Positions 42,248 to 55,280 of a DNA stretch of 64,000 nucleotides are shown here, piece after piece. Both the position numbers and the translations under genes were made by a program. Below the pieces are notes generated by a model. It saw nothing but the letters and a program-made list of their open reading frames with translations. It made no database searches and was not told the origin of the DNA. Location of the stretch: contig NC_091663.1 of the NCBI RefSeq assembly GCF_042453785.1, positions 35,514,001 through 35,578,000 of the forward strand, given 5' to 3'. This stretch comes from Malus domestica. Lineage: Eukaryota; Streptophyta; Magnoliopsida; Rosales; Rosaceae. Every line of letters begins with the position of its first letter. Position 1 is the first letter of the stretch.

Positions 42248-43218
42248 GGGTGCGTTTGTTGTACCGGACTGTCTCGGACTGGACTAGACTAGCCTCAGGA
42301 ACTAAGTTTGACTAGCTTAGACTAGACTAAGCTGGACTAGCTTAGTGAAGCGTTTGGTGCAGTGTCGGACTAACAAGTAGGATAATTAACAAACTCTAAT
42401 ATTATATTATTTAATCCATAATTATTAATATTTTATTTTTATCCTATTTTTTATCCCTCTATTCCTCCCTTACAGTCCCATTTTGTCCCTCTTTTTCTCC
42501 TCTTTTTTTCTCCCTTTTTCGTTCCAATCTTTTCCTCCTAAATTAAACATCTCAATTCCAGCCTCTCTATCCTCCCTCCTTCTCGATTTCAGTCTATATA
42601 TATATATATATATATATATCTCTCTCTCCTCCCTTTCTCTCTCTCTCTCTCTAGCTCTGCGCTAATCGAATGGAACCCTCACGGCTCCATTTTTTTCGAT
42701 GAGTTGCAGGTTTCCCGACAAGTTTTCTGGCTAAACCTCGTCAGATTAGATGAGGTTTGCACCACTAACAAACTCTTCCCCATCTCTGGTCCCAGATTCG
42801 AGCTTTGCATGCTCGAATCTGTCATGGATTCGATAAAACCCAAACCGCCCGAGACTTCCAGGCCATTTTTCGGTCACCTCCGACCACCTTTTGGCCTCGA
42901 TTCAGGTAGAATCGTAATCCCCTCACTCCCATCTTCAATTTGGTATTTTATATGAAAATTGGTTGTGAAAAGCATCTAGTCCAATGGTTTTCGAGGGTGA
43001 GTGGTCGAGGAGCAAGGCGAGGAGGAGAGAGGGGACAGTCTTAGCTAGTCTCATGATTTTCGAGGGGTCTCACTAAGACCAGCTAGTCCCTGATTTAGTC
43101 CAAGCGAGTGAGACTTAGTCTCATTAAATTTAGTCCCTGTCAGGAACAAACATGGGACTGGACTAACCCTTAGTCCAGTCCAGTCCAGTACACTTTAGTG
43201 AAGACAAACAAGCGCCCC
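42248..43218. mobile_element. TIR element of unassigned superfamily, 0.97 kb
   Basis: The ends are inverted ('gggtgcgtttgttg' at the left; 'aaacaagcgcccc' at the right). Both subterminal regions carry many 'ggactagact' or 'agtccagtcc' repeats. No convincing TSD was found. The interior has a pyrimidine-rich tract with (AT) and (CT) runs at 42595-42652. Confidence 0.6.
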
Positions 43219-44207
43219 CTCAGTGTACATATCCAAGTTTTTCTCTGTGCAAAGGAAGAAAGTCTTGGGTGTGGCATCCAGAGTGAGTGTGGTGAATGAG
43301 GGGGTGGAGACCAAAGTGAGGTACATGAGTATGTGAGTTTTATTATGTCTGGGGCCGCACAAACACGGTGTCATAATTTCTCGTGCGAATTGAAGCTTTA
43401 TTTAACGTTTGAGCACGTTCAACTACCTACTCCATACTCCAATAATGGCCACTTCACTTATAATCATCCATCACGGTCATCATTGCAATCCTTATTTTTT
43501 TTCATTCCGTCTTTGGTATTTGACCAGGCTAGATTAGCTAGTTGTGACGTTGGTAGGAGCCAGCCACCGCCCCACAGCAAATAATTTGCAGTTGCGGATA
43601 GGCCATTTTCAACTCGATATCTCGCCGCATTCAACTTTGTTTTTTCTTTTCTTTGCACAGCTGAAATTATTGAAACGAAATCATAATTATAATTTATAAA
43701 AGCTTTTTCTGACTTTGATTTTATGTGAACACTCAACAGATCGATCGATGGGATGTCAATTTGATCGATGCAACAGTATCTGTACATGGAATCGAACTAA
43801 TAAAGTTATATAGAAAGGTTTCTCATCCATGATGATTAAAAAGCTTTGCTTTTTTTTTTCAACTTCATCTCATCAACCCATTCCCAGCTGGCCGCGTGAT
43901 CTGATTTACACCATTTTGGTACTCTTCGATGTGAAATGAGTACATGACATGTAAGATGTTCACACCCCTATATGATTGATCACATATATATCAATAATGA
44001 GTTGGGGGAGTTCATGCGCAGGTGTACAACTCTCAACCACTAATGCATGCGTAACTCACATGACTGATAATCGATTGCCCTAAACTCTAACCTCTAAACA
44101 TTAAGCTCCAAATAGAATTCATATCACTTGCACGTACATGAATGATTGTTAGTGACAATATTCCTAATTTATTTAGTGCATATGATTGACCTATATTTCA
44201 TATAAGG
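43219..44207. other. Intergenic, no gene seen
   Basis: This is ordinary AT-rich sequence with short frames only. Confidence 0.4.
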
Positions 44208-45254
44208 TTTATTAGTTGAAATGCCCCCTAAAACTGCAGTGAGTCTTAGTTTACCCTCTGAAACGGGTTTTGTCTCATTTTGACATTTTCAACTTTTTTG
44301 TCTCATTTTACCCACTTCTGTTAATGGACTGTTAAACTTAAGGGTAGTTTAGACCTTTCAATTTTTACACATTTATTTACCTCTAGCATGCGCACTAAAC
44401 AAATCTCAGTTTTATTTTTGACAACTCTAATTCAAACACATAAATTTTGGGCACTTTTAAAAATAAATTATTCAATCAATAGAAAATTTCCGAGCAGCAA
44501 AATCATTGTATCAACCAAAATACAGGTTACATTTGTTCGTAGAGTCATTTCACTTGCAAGACATCCATGTATTGGCTCGAAACTTTGCAAATGAAAAATA
44601 TTCATTACAACAAAATCATTATACCACTAAGCTATCCTATCCAAATTAAGTACTCCCAAACCAAAAAAAAATCATTTAAAGCAAATGTGCATAGTTTGAA
44701 CAAGCTCATGCCTAGTGGAATTAGTGTTCAACAATGTGAATTTTTTTTGTTTCAAACTATGCACATTTTGCTTTAAATGATTTTTTTGGTTTGGGAAATA
44801 TTTTGGATAAGATAGCTTAATGGTATAATGATTTTGTTGTAATAAATAGTTTTCAATTGCAAAGTTTCGAGCCAATACATGGATGTCTTGCAAATGAAAT
44901 GACTCTACAAACAAATGTAACCCTTATTTTGGTTGATACAATGATTTTGTTGCTTGAAAATTTTCTATTGATTGAATAATTTATTTTTAAAAATACCCAA
45001 AATTTATGCGTTTGAATTAGAGTTGTCAAAAATAAAATTGAGACTTATTTAGTGTGGGCACTAAATGTAAATAAAGGTGTAAAAACTGAAATGTCTAAAA
45101 TACCCTTAAATTTAACAGTCCATTAATGGAAGTGGGTAAAGTGAGACAAAAGAGTTGAAAATGTCAGTTTTAGGGGGCAAAGTGAGACAAAATCAGTTTC
45201 AAGGGGTAAGCTGAGATGCAACCGCAATTTTAGGGGGCATTTCGACTAATAAGC
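44208..45254. mobile_element. Long foldback element, about 1.05 kb
   Basis: The left arm (44208-44700) and right arm (44751-45254) are inverted copies over nearly their full length, leaving a loop of about 50 nt. Matching landmarks are 'gcatagtttgaa' with 'ttcaaactatgc' at the apex, 'ccatgtattggctcgaaact' with its complement near 44870, and 'gaaatgccccctaaaa' with 'ttttagggggcattt' at the ends. A TSD is not clear. There is no coding capacity. Confidence 0.85.
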
Positions 45255-45411
45255 CATCATATAATGATGAGTTGAGAGTCCATACGCAAGTTGAGAGTCC
45301 ATATGCGAGTTGAGAAAAAAAAATTGTCCATACACGAGTGAACGACTTCAAGCCATTAATGCATGCGTAACACACATGACTAGAAATTGGGTTAAATAAC
45401 CTAAATCCTAA

Positions 45412-46013
45412 GATCATCTCCAACCTATGGGATAAAACTTAAATTATAAACTTTAAAACCTCCCCCAAACCATCTCCAACCATGGCCTAAAATAAGCCAT
45501 GGGGAGAAAATATATCTCTAGGCTAGATTTCCCCAAGGATTTAAGTCTGGCTTAAATTATGCTGGACCCACCAAACTGTCATATTTCAAAAAAAAAAATT
45601 CTGTTTTCACTTATAATCTAACGGCTATGATCAAATCTAATAGTAAAAAAAAAAGATTTTACGGTCCAAAATTAAATCTAATGTCTAAAATAATTTAAAT
45701 TTAAGAAAATTATTTAAATCAAATTTAACATAAACTTTATAAATACCTATGTATTTGTATGATTTTTAATTACTTATCAGAATTTAAATATTTTTAGACT
45801 ATAATGTTCATCAAAATAAATTAGGATAATCTATATAAATTTTATTTTCAAAAAAGTTACCGAAAAAATAAAGTTAGGCTAAAATCATTGTTTAATAATC
45901 TCGGACTAAAATTTTAAGCCATAATGGTTGGAAAAGAAAAACAGTTTCTAGGATATGGCGTAAATTGTATGGCTTAAATTTTTAAACTTTATCCCCAAGG
46001 GTTGAAGATGGTC
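45412..46013. mobile_element. PIF/Harbinger-type MITE, 602 bp
   Basis: The inverted ends are 'gatcatctccaacc' and 'gttgaagatggtc'. The TSD is TAA at 45409-45411 and 46014-46016. The termini are related to those of 29545-30641. Confidence 0.75.
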
Positions 46014-46016
46014 TAA

Positions 46017-47445
46017 ACTGTGAATACAATTCAGATCACTTGTGCGTGAATGATTATCCGTGACATTATTTCTCTTTATAATTATATTAGTCGATTTCTA
46101 GTGATTAAACTGTTATTGGCCTGTACTAATCAAGCATGACATAACCCAAAAATTCCATACCAAATCGTTTTCAGTTTCTCTTAGTGGAAACCAATCTAGC
46201 AAACCCTATCCTATATACTGATCATATATATGATTAGACAAATCATTTGAAATGCATGCCAAAGATCATAATTATCCTCACTAAACTTATCCTCACTATC
46301 CTGCAATCTGTTCATGTATATATGTTACATCATAATTAGAAAGTTCTACTAATCAAACATTCTACATGGCGAACCAAGTTAACAAGACTTTTTGTTTTTT
46401 GAGACTAAAGAGGGATCAAAACGCTCTAAACAGAATTTATTTAATGGAACCTAATGATCAATTAGCTACCCTTGTAATATTATATTTAACTTTTACAAGT
46501 TACTTTGTGATCGAAATACGACCAAGCTAGGTAGATTCAGTGGAGTCCCAAGAAAATTTTACAGAATAAAGTGAGTTATTCTATTACATCCCGAATGAGA
46601 AAAGTGACCATTGATTTGACCATCACTAAAACGACACTCTGATATTGGAAAACTTATTTAATTTAATTTGGTTCTTTTTATTCCGTTGTCAAATAAAATT
46701 CTTCCTTTCCTGTATATAATACATATATTTAATTAATTTTTAGGTGCCATATAAACCTAATTAGTAAGCCTTTGGGATTTAATCACATTGAAAATTACAT
46801 TAGGTTTATTTTATTTTATTTTTCTATATTCGGATTCAAGGTGTTTTGTCAAATCCACTGTATGCGAAGAATCAGATCTTGCTTATTAAATTGCAAGCAT
46901 TTACAGTTGAGTCCAATTAGCGTAACTATCAGATGTCGTTTTAAGAATCAAAATCTTGCTGCAATTGCAATGTCATGCAAGAACATTTTCAAGTTGAGGT
47001 TGAAATTTGAGGTGGTACTTACCTTACAGTACTACTACTACTACTCATGCACAAAACCATGGATCATGTTTGTTTTGTTTTTTGTTTTTTGTTTTGGCAC
47101 AAACTGTTTTAATCAATAAAAGTGGCATCAAAGTCGGATATAAAGACATTGTTCGCACTATTTTATTCAACTAGCCTAACTCGTATATGCAACTCAATTA
47201 TGCTTTCGTTATTGTTTGTTGTTTTCTTTCATGACTTTGATTACTATATATTCAACTCGAAAGCTATATTATATATGCAGCTAGCAATCAAATCAAATAA
47301 ATAAATATATCAAACTTTTGTGGAGGGAATATATTGCAAGACCACTTCTTTTAATTTCCTTTTTTTTCTACCTCCACAGGTTTAAAGTTGACTACTTGTA
47401 ATTCCAAATGCATAACCAATTGACCAACTTGCCAATTTTCCCAGG
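46017..47445. other. Upstream region of IPT gene
   Basis: This is about 1.4 kb of AT-rich DNA with only short frames. It is probably the regulatory region of the IPT gene downstream. No specific element is claimed. Confidence 0.4.
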
Positions 47446-47453
47446 TATATAAA
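47446..47453 (+). promoter_or_regulatory. TATA box of IPT gene
   Basis: The sequence 'tatataaa' lies upstream of a leader that would contain an intron (47672-47775, 'cag|gtaaat' to 'ttgcag'). Confidence 0.5.
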
Positions 47454-47799
47454 CATTGAAAACCTCCCCTTTCCTACACGAGGTGTGAAGAAGTTGCTTC
47501 AACTTTTTGAGAAATTTTTTATTTCCTCGTAACTTTGGTTACTTATGACATCAGTTCTCTCTCTAGCTAGCTAGTTATATCAAAAGAGCCAAATAAGCGT
47601 GTGCCGTATTACCGTCTGCCAACTTTCCTCTAGCTTCTTCGTCTAGCTGCATCTCATAAACCAATTTACAGGTAAATATATTAAAACCAGACTCAAAAAT
47701 TGGATCAAATTTGATTTGTTTTAAGTTTTGATTTCATAATTTTATGTTTTGCTTATGTTTCGTAACTTTTTGCAGATAAAGTATTTGATCATCACCAGC

Positions 47800-48762
47800 A
47801 TGATGCCAATGTGCAAACAAATACAAACATTACTACATGTTCCATCTAGTGGCCATAATCATAAAATGGACGTGTTCAATCCTCACCGGCAGAAGGAGAA
47901 GGTGGTGATCGTAATGGGAGCAACAGGGACCGGAAAGTCAAGGCTCTCCATCGACCTAGCCACCTGTTTCCCGGCAGAAATCATAAACTCCGACAAAATG
48001 CAAGTCTACGAAGGCCTTGACATAGTCACCAACAAAATAACCAAAGAAGAGCAACGTGGTGTACCGCACCATTTGCTAGGGATGCTAGATCCTCATGAAG
48101 ATTTTACTGCCAGGGATTTTTGTGACCTAACCTCAATTGCCATTGAATCCATTTTAGGCCGTGATCGGCTTCCAATCATCGTTGGAGGTTCCAACTCTTA
48201 CATCGAGGCGTTGATCGATGATTATGACTATAAATTTCGGTCCAAGTATGACTGTTGCTTTTTATGGGTAGATGTGTCTACACCCGTTCTGCACTCTTTT
48301 GTGTCAAAACGGGTAGACCACATGGTTCAAAACGGAATGGTGGATGAGGCGAGAGAGTACTTTGATCCCAATGCAGATTACACGAAAGGGATTCGAAGAG
48401 CAATAGGGGTCCCTGAATTCGATAAGTACTTCAGGTATGGGCCATTTTTGGAAGAAGAAACTCGTGCTCGGTTACTACGACAAGCAGTGGACGAAATTAA
48501 GGACAATACGTGCAAATTGGCATGTCGACAACTGGAGAAGATTCATAGACTTAGAAATATCAAAGGGTGGAATCTGCACCCGTTGGATGCCACGGAGGTG
48601 TTCCGAAAGCGCGGCGAAGAGGCCGACGAGGCCTGGAAAAAGCTTGTGTCGGGGACAAGTGCTATGATCGTTGGCCAGTTTCTTTACAATATGACAGCTG
48701 AGGTTCCTCCACATCTTGGAAGCCTTAGGGTTCTTGAAGCACTTGCAGCTGCAACTCACTAG
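47800..48762 (+). CDS. IPT5: Adenylate isopentenyltransferase (cytokinin synthesis), IPT5-like
   Basis: This single coding exon encodes 320 aa. The enzyme transfers an isopentenyl group from DMAPP to ATP/ADP, the first step of isoprenoid cytokinin synthesis, usually in plastids. Visible motifs are the P-loop GATGTGKS (40-47), INSDKMQVYEGLDIVTNK, GVPHHLLG, LPIIVGGSNSYIEAL, CCFLWVDV, GIRRAIGVPEF and the C-terminal DATEVFRKRGEEADEAW. The last motif and the EDFTARDF segment favour IPT5 over IPT3. The start at 47800 is chosen because a likely 5'UTR intron ends at 47775; an in-frame ATG at 47749 lies inside that intron. Length and lack of coding introns fit the ATP/ADP-IPT family. No transit peptide was clearly seen. 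The orthology call is by recall. Confidence 0.9.
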   Translation: MMPMCKQIQTLLHVPSSGHNHKMDVFNPHRQKEKVVIVMGATGTGKSRLSIDLATCFPAEIINSDKMQVYEGLDIVTNKITKEEQRGVPHHLLGMLDPHEDFTARDFCDLTSIAIESILGRDRLPIIVGGSNSYIEALIDDYDYKFRSKYDCCFLWVDVSTPVLHSFVSKRVDHMVQNGMVDEAREYFDPNADYTKGIRRAIGVPEFDKYFRYGPFLEEETRARLLRQAVDEIKDNTCKLACRQLEKIHRLRNIKGWNLHPLDATEVFRKRGEEADEAWKKLVSGTSAMIVGQFLYNMTAEVPPHLGSLRVLEALAAATH

Positions 48763-49776
48763 AAGCTTAGACATTAAAATTTTCTTATGCAGTAAGTTCT
48801 GGTTATCTAATTTATTCAGTGTAAAATAAAGAAATTAAGTCATGACACTTCTTAAGCATTAATTTATTGTATCGAATAATTCCATCTCATGCTTGATATG
48901 ATTATATAGCTTTTTTAGCTTTGAGCACTTCCACCCCTAAGAAATATGCTAGCCCAAAGTCTATTTTTTAGGCCAGTCCTCTCAAAATCCCACTCCACCC
49001 CACCCAATAGGCTGGCCCAAAGTGGAGGGTAGCTTTGAGCCCAGCACATAATGGACTGAGCAAGGGATCGGCTTACATGATGTCAGTTATGTGAATTTCT
49101 TTTTTTTGTCGCTGGCACATGAGATACATGCGTGGTGAGCGCGCGTTCCAGCATAAAAAAAAAAAGTTAGAATCTTACTGTGGACCACATATCCACTTTT
49201 GGACTATTAGATTTCATTATTTTGATATCCAACGGTCTAGATTAATTAACTTAATAAAAATTTATTTAAAAATACAGAAAAAAATAAAAGATTTATATAT
49301 ATAAATACCTAACCATCTTTCGCAAAAATTGTACTTTCGGAAAATGATACGTACCGTAACAAAATTGGTTAAAATTTTTATCTGAAATTAAAAATAAAAT
49401 TATTTTTTATTATTTTATTAAAAAAATTAATAATATTTTAATACAAATTGACTAAACTCTTGTTCAACTTATCTTTTAGAGGTAGAGATGCACTTGATCA
49501 ATTACTATTCATTTGAATGGATTAAATGGATATTGAGCCAATTCATTTTTTAGGAATTGAGTTGCTGGTATTGGTTCCATGAAAAAGTAGAGTTAATTAT
49601 GATGATGATGATGGTGATGATGGTGATGAAGACAAGATAAAGTTTTTTATTTTCTAGTACAAAATAAGTGTGTGCTCCGTACATTCATGTCATACCATAT
49701 CTCTGTAGTTTTTGTCATGCATTGCGTATGAATTTACTTTAAAGAATCAGAATCTTGAAATGATAAGGATATGGTT
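48763..49776. other. Downstream of IPT gene
   Basis: This is the 3'UTR followed by AT-rich DNA. A short (GATGAT)n-like run lies at 49600-49628. No gene is seen. Confidence 0.4.
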
Positions 49777-49785
49777 GAGATGGAG

Positions 49786-50004
49786 GGACCTGGCTTCTTT
49801 GACATTCCAGTTCTTATACTCTTATTTTCTTTTATTTGTGCGGTCATAATTAGGTTACGTTAATATTTTATATCATTATTTCTTTTTGTCTTATTATCTC
49901 TATAAAAAAATCAATAGAAAATGTTGACGTGGCTTAACCATAACCGTACAAAATAGAAAGGAATAAGAGTGTATGAGAACTGGGAGGGCAGAGAAGCCGG
50001 GTCC
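49786..50004. mobile_element. Mutator-type MITE, 219 bp
   Basis: The inverted ends are 'ggacctggcttct' and 'agaagccgggtcc'. A perfect 9-bp TSD, gagatggag, lies at 49777-49785 and 50005-50013. The interior is related to 50921-51141 ('tgtgcggt' and 'cgtggcttaacc'). Confidence 0.85.
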
Positions 50005-50013
50005 GAGATGGAG

Positions 50014-50911
50014 ATGGATTAAGATAATTAAGTTTTTGATGCAAAACGGTAGTATTTATATTAGGGTAATGTTACGTAAATCAAATTTATAAATCATGTG
50101 ATGTGTTACCAGTAGCCAGTAGGAATAAACACATTAATCAACACTTAAGTAATAATTTAATCGTTCACAACCAAGTCATATGGTTTAACAAATTTAATCT
50201 CTTTAGTAATACTCATCTTATTAATAATCAAAATTAAACAACATATTCATCAACTGATTAACGTGTTACGAATAATATATCATTCGGAGGCTCATCAAGC
50301 CAAGATAATTAAGTTATTATAATGGGTTTTTGGATATGATCATTGCTTAATAAGAAGTCAAAAGCATGGCTAGTTGGATGCGAATAGACGATATTTCTTC
50401 TCATAAAAAGCAACTATAGAAAAGAATTGAAACACTAATTGAAGTTTGTGATATGCAATCACCATGTATTATTAATATGCTTTGCTTTCTTTTCACGCAT
50501 CACACACACACAAAACCCTTTTGTTGATTAATTTGCAAATATGCAATTAATGTGGAGCATGATATACAATGTCCAAATGATAAGACAGATGCAGCACCCC
50601 CATCCTCCACTTAATACATGTTCCAAATAAATAAGAAAGATGCTAGCAACCTTTTCATTTATATTTTCTCATTTTACTTTCTCGACTTTTTTTATTCTTA
50701 ATATTGTTTGAGGATCGAAACCACCTAAATGTTAGGTTAGTCTTTATGATCAACTTTGCAAAAAATCATTCAAATTAGAAGTTGTCTAACTGTTCAATTA
50801 ACATTATCAAAATTTAATATAAAATATATGGTTAAAAGGATCGAAGAACATGTGGGGAAAACATAGCAGGAGCAAGACCCAAATATTGTAGATTTAGACT
50901 TCAGTGTCCCA
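50014..50911. other. Intergenic, no gene seen
   Basis: AT-rich, with short frames only. Confidence 0.4.
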
Positions 50912-50920
50912 TTTGAGCTC

Positions 50921-51141
50921 GGAGGCAGATTGTCTGCCCTCATGTTTGAATGTCTTTCTCATCTCTTCATATTTTGTGCGGTTACGGTTAAGTCACGTTA
51001 ACATTTTATATTATTTTTTTATAGAGATAATAGGACAAAAAGTAATAAGAATATAAAATATTAACGTGGCTTAACCGTGATCGCACAAATAAGAATGGAT
51101 GAGAAAAGCACCCAAACAGAAGAGCAGACAATCTGCCTCCT
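50921..51141. mobile_element. Mutator-type MITE, 221 bp
   Basis: The inverted ends are 'ggaggcagattgtctg' and 'cagacaatctgcctcc'. A 9-bp TSD, tttgagctc, lies at 50912-50920 and 51142-51150. Same family as 49786-50004. Confidence 0.85.
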
Positions 51142-51150
51142 TTTGAGCTC

Positions 51151-53680
51151 ATGACTCGCCGTAACAGCGAGACGAACCAAACTAAATGCTTTCCCCAAGC
51201 GTATGCCCCTTTTTTGCCAAATTTGTTTGTTTACTAGCTCAAATGAGATTTTGTAGATATGATATCTTTAAAGGCTTTTCTACACACAAAAAAAAAAGAA
51301 AAAAAAAGAAAAAAGTTTTCAATCTTCTTGTGAAATTGCATGATGAAAATGAAATGAAAGTTGAAGATAAAATGAGGAAGTTATTTGAGAAGATGACTAG
51401 CATTCCCTAATAAATATGTAAAAATCTTATTCTGCAAACTAGTAGTTTGAAGTGAACGAGTCCAATTAAATTAAATGAAAACTAATAAAAAATGTTTGAA
51501 AATTTTGAGTTTTAATGATAAGAACAAAATAAAAGGTAAAATAAATAGTACCATGATTGACTTTTTAATGTAAAAAAATGATTTTTCGTTAAAATAAACA
51601 GTACCAAAATTTTTTCATTTAAATTCCCTTGAATTAAACAATAGTCATGGACGTCGGTGTTTGGTGCTTATCTAAAATAGGAGGGATACACATCACACAC
51701 TGACTCAAGTTCGTACATAGATCATTACTGGATAATGACTCAATGCTAGCTCAATCTTGTTAGTTACCCTATTATTTACCCCCCCCCCCCCCACCCCCAA
51801 AAAAAAAAAAAAATCCTCTATTCATTTCGGTCCAATACTCAAAACCCTAATGGATTGCTTTGGTAGACTTACTGTTTTTTTCCAAGACTCAAAGACCCTA
51901 ATCTGGTTAATTAGTTCTCATTACTTACAGTTTTTGGTGAACGTCACGTACATAATACCTAACTAATTTACACAAAAACCCTAACAAAAGCAACTTAAAA
52001 AAGCTAATAACCAAAAGAGAAGATAACCTAAAATTCTTTTTCTGTGGCTTCATGCCGCTGCGCCAAAAGGCACATATCTGGGCAAGTGGGCAAATGGGCG
52101 AGCCTGTTGTGTTCTACAGTGAAGGTGCAAGAAGCATCAGAACAAAGTCCCACAAAGTGGCTTTGGGTTTTTTAGCTTTTCTTTTTGTGTGCCTATAGAT
52201 ACGATACAAGAGGAATGGGTTGTTAAGAGCATCAATCTCATTGTTGAGAGCATAACTATATCAAAGAAAAAAATGGATTTTACATGCATATAAGTAGTTG
52301 AGCTGCTCGCTATATTTGTAATGAATTTTATAGTGAAACCTCAACTTTTTTCAATTATATTATGTGTGTATACTGTTATTGTGACGTTCTATACCAATGA
52401 TATAAATACATATAAAAAAATTATAAATATCGTTGTATTAACTTGTTGCCCTATATTTTTCCTAGGTTTCTGACCCAAAAAGGAAACCAAAAAACAACGA
52501 AAATGGAAACAAATTGTAGATGTTCGGAAACCACTCACTATGTACTGTTGTCATTTTCATGCACGGTGCATGATGCTATACATTATTCTGGTTCCTATTC
52601 ATCTTCTCTTTTCTAGGATTTTTGTACCCTAATTTGAGAATGAAATCCATGAAGCATATCCAACCACCTGGAAAATGAAATGCTTAGGACCCACTTAGGA
52701 AAATACCCACAATCTATCACCCAAACCAAAAAATAAAAATAAAAACTGCATCGATCTATTTGTGAAGAAAACCTGCCATATAGCGGTGGTATATAATTAA
52801 GTGTTTATCTTTCTTATGCCGGTAACATCCATCATCCCCGTATTTCAGCCATAATAACTAGCTAGGTCCAATCGAAGTTAAAATGCCTATCACCAGTTTT
52901 ATTTAAAGAAAACTAATGAAAATTGTTTCAAAAGTTTGCATTTTAACCAAAAACCACTCTATAATTTTATTTAATGATACTGACAACAAAAAGAAAATAA
53001 TAAAAAAAAAAAAATAACCTCACAAAAGCGCGTGCATTGCAAATTCTGTGAACTTATCATATATATTGCAGCAACCCACACCTTTTATTATTATTTTCTT
53101 TAGTAGCTTCAAATCCTAACCTCATAGCCCCACGTGCCTCCTTTGTCTTTCTTTATTTCATGTTTAGGAGCTTTAATGATGATAGTTAGTACTTTCAATG
53201 CTCCCCTCATGTTCCCGCTCTCACCATTTTCAACAAAATTGTAATAAACTATCTCCCATAATAATCTTAACTGATGATTTCCTATTTGAACTTTTTGTGA
53301 GAATGTAATAGGCTCTCATCTTTCCTAAAATTAGAGAAAGACCTGCTCTCTTCAAACTTAAATGACTAATTGCTTTGGATTACACTTCATGAAGATATTC
53401 TACCATCATAATACTTTTGACGACATTCTCATGTATAGAATAATTATTTGGGTTTGCTATTCATTGTTAGAATCTTCACCACTCATCCATTAATCAGTAT
53501 AACAACTAATCAGAAAACACAACTAATCATTTGTATCTAGTTAATGTTAAGGACATGCCTTTTCCAAGTTTATTTTTCAAACCATTGGCCACTAATTTCT
53601 TGGCCCCCAAAACCATAGATGCTAGTGTGCATTTTCCAGTTGAGCTTTGTCTGTTGTCCATTGTTTTCTATGCCATGGTT
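51151..53680. other. Gene-poor intergenic DNA
   Basis: A third copy of the 39669-type MITE lies at about 51480-51630. A C/A homopolymer junction lies at 51780-51813. No coding region longer than shadows was recognised. Confidence 0.45.
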
Positions 53681-53721
53681 AATGAAATAGTGATAGTACT
53701 AGTGTTCAGTTTAAGAAATAG

Positions 53722-55249
53722 TGACACATCCCGACCCGGAATGTCCATTAGGACTTCAAATTGAGCTGTGCTGGCCGACACTTGGAAGGTGACGAAGCCA
53801 TAAAGTGTAGTAATGTGGAAAATGTGAATAAATTTAAACCTAAAAGTGCCTAATCAAAAGAGTGCGCAGGTGAGCGGGATTGAACCCATTTCACACATGA
53901 TGTCAGAGTATAAGACAATATAGTAAATAGGATGAAGGTTATACCACTAGAAATAACCATCTCCTGAGATTTTCCAGAATCCTCGTTTACACTTAAGCAC
54001 AGCTACTAAACCTGGAGAGACAAAAAACAAAGTTGAGTGGGTCAGCAAAACAACGCTTGTAAGAAAACCCTTACTTTCGAACGTACTAACCCCTTACTAT
54101 AAAACAAGTATAGTTTCCTTAAAATCATACTACGTATACGCATGAAGATTTAATGTATGCCAACAATATATATCAGAAATATGCCACAACAGGAATAATT
54201 CAACAACAATAAAAATATAGGCATGTGCTTGACAATATATTAGCACCCAAGTTGGAGTCACCTAATGTGACTTGTACAACTGCACCTATGGCTCATCAAT
54301 CTATACTATCACACAAGTCGGAGTCACCTAATGTGACCTGTATGACAGGCTATGTGTAATAATAATATACGCTATAGTGCTACGATCATGTGAAGCTTGC
54401 GCTAAGCGCAGTCACGTACAAGTCAAAGTCGCCTAACACGACATGTACGACAGGCTAGCACCTACTTGGATCCAAGACGAGCATGCGGTGCGAGAGGTGA
54501 ACATACACGTGAAGGCTGGCCTTGGCCCCATGCAGGAGCACTAACACCGGGGTGTAGTAATGATGAGCCAACTATATGAATATATGTATGCCATACAATT
54601 CAATCAATATACTAAACTCACCTAAATTTACCTGCGCTTCCTGTAGAATCATTTTAGGGGGGTGTATTCAATTGAGAACTTGAGAGACTTTAATGGATTT
54701 ATAAATCCATGGACTTTTATGGAGTTTAATTGATTTGTAGATATTCCATATAAAATTTTGATTAAATTCCCTCGAAATCTCATGGGAAGAAGTGAGATTT
54801 GTAGATGCTTAAAATACACTACAAAATCTCTCCAATTCCCTCTAATTCCTCAACCTTCTCAAATTCTTTAAAATCAATTACTAATTGAATACACCTGGAA
54901 TGTTATAAACTTCTTTAAAATCCTAATTGAATACACGTAGATTTCTAAGGATTTTAATAAACTATCTTAAAATTCTAATTGAATACACCTTGAATTTCAG
55001 AGAATCACTTAAAATCCTGATTGAATACCCCTAGATTCATTAAAAGAATTAAAATCCCTCAAAATCTCAATTGAATACACCCCCTTATTATTCTACCATT
55101 GTACTATATTATAAGCAGGTAAATCTGTGTATGAACATTCCATAGCCATTTTATAATTCCATACACAAGGCAATATTTACCAAACTAAATTAAAATTGTG
55201 GCATAATAGGCATAAATCCATTTAAACGCATTTGTGGAAACTATAAGCC

Positions 55250-55280
<31 letters not shown>

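Noticed and set aside
47749..47799. Upstream ATG extending the IPT protein by 17 residues
   Set aside because: It lies within a probable 5'UTR intron that ends at 47775, and the added residues do not resemble IPT N-termini.
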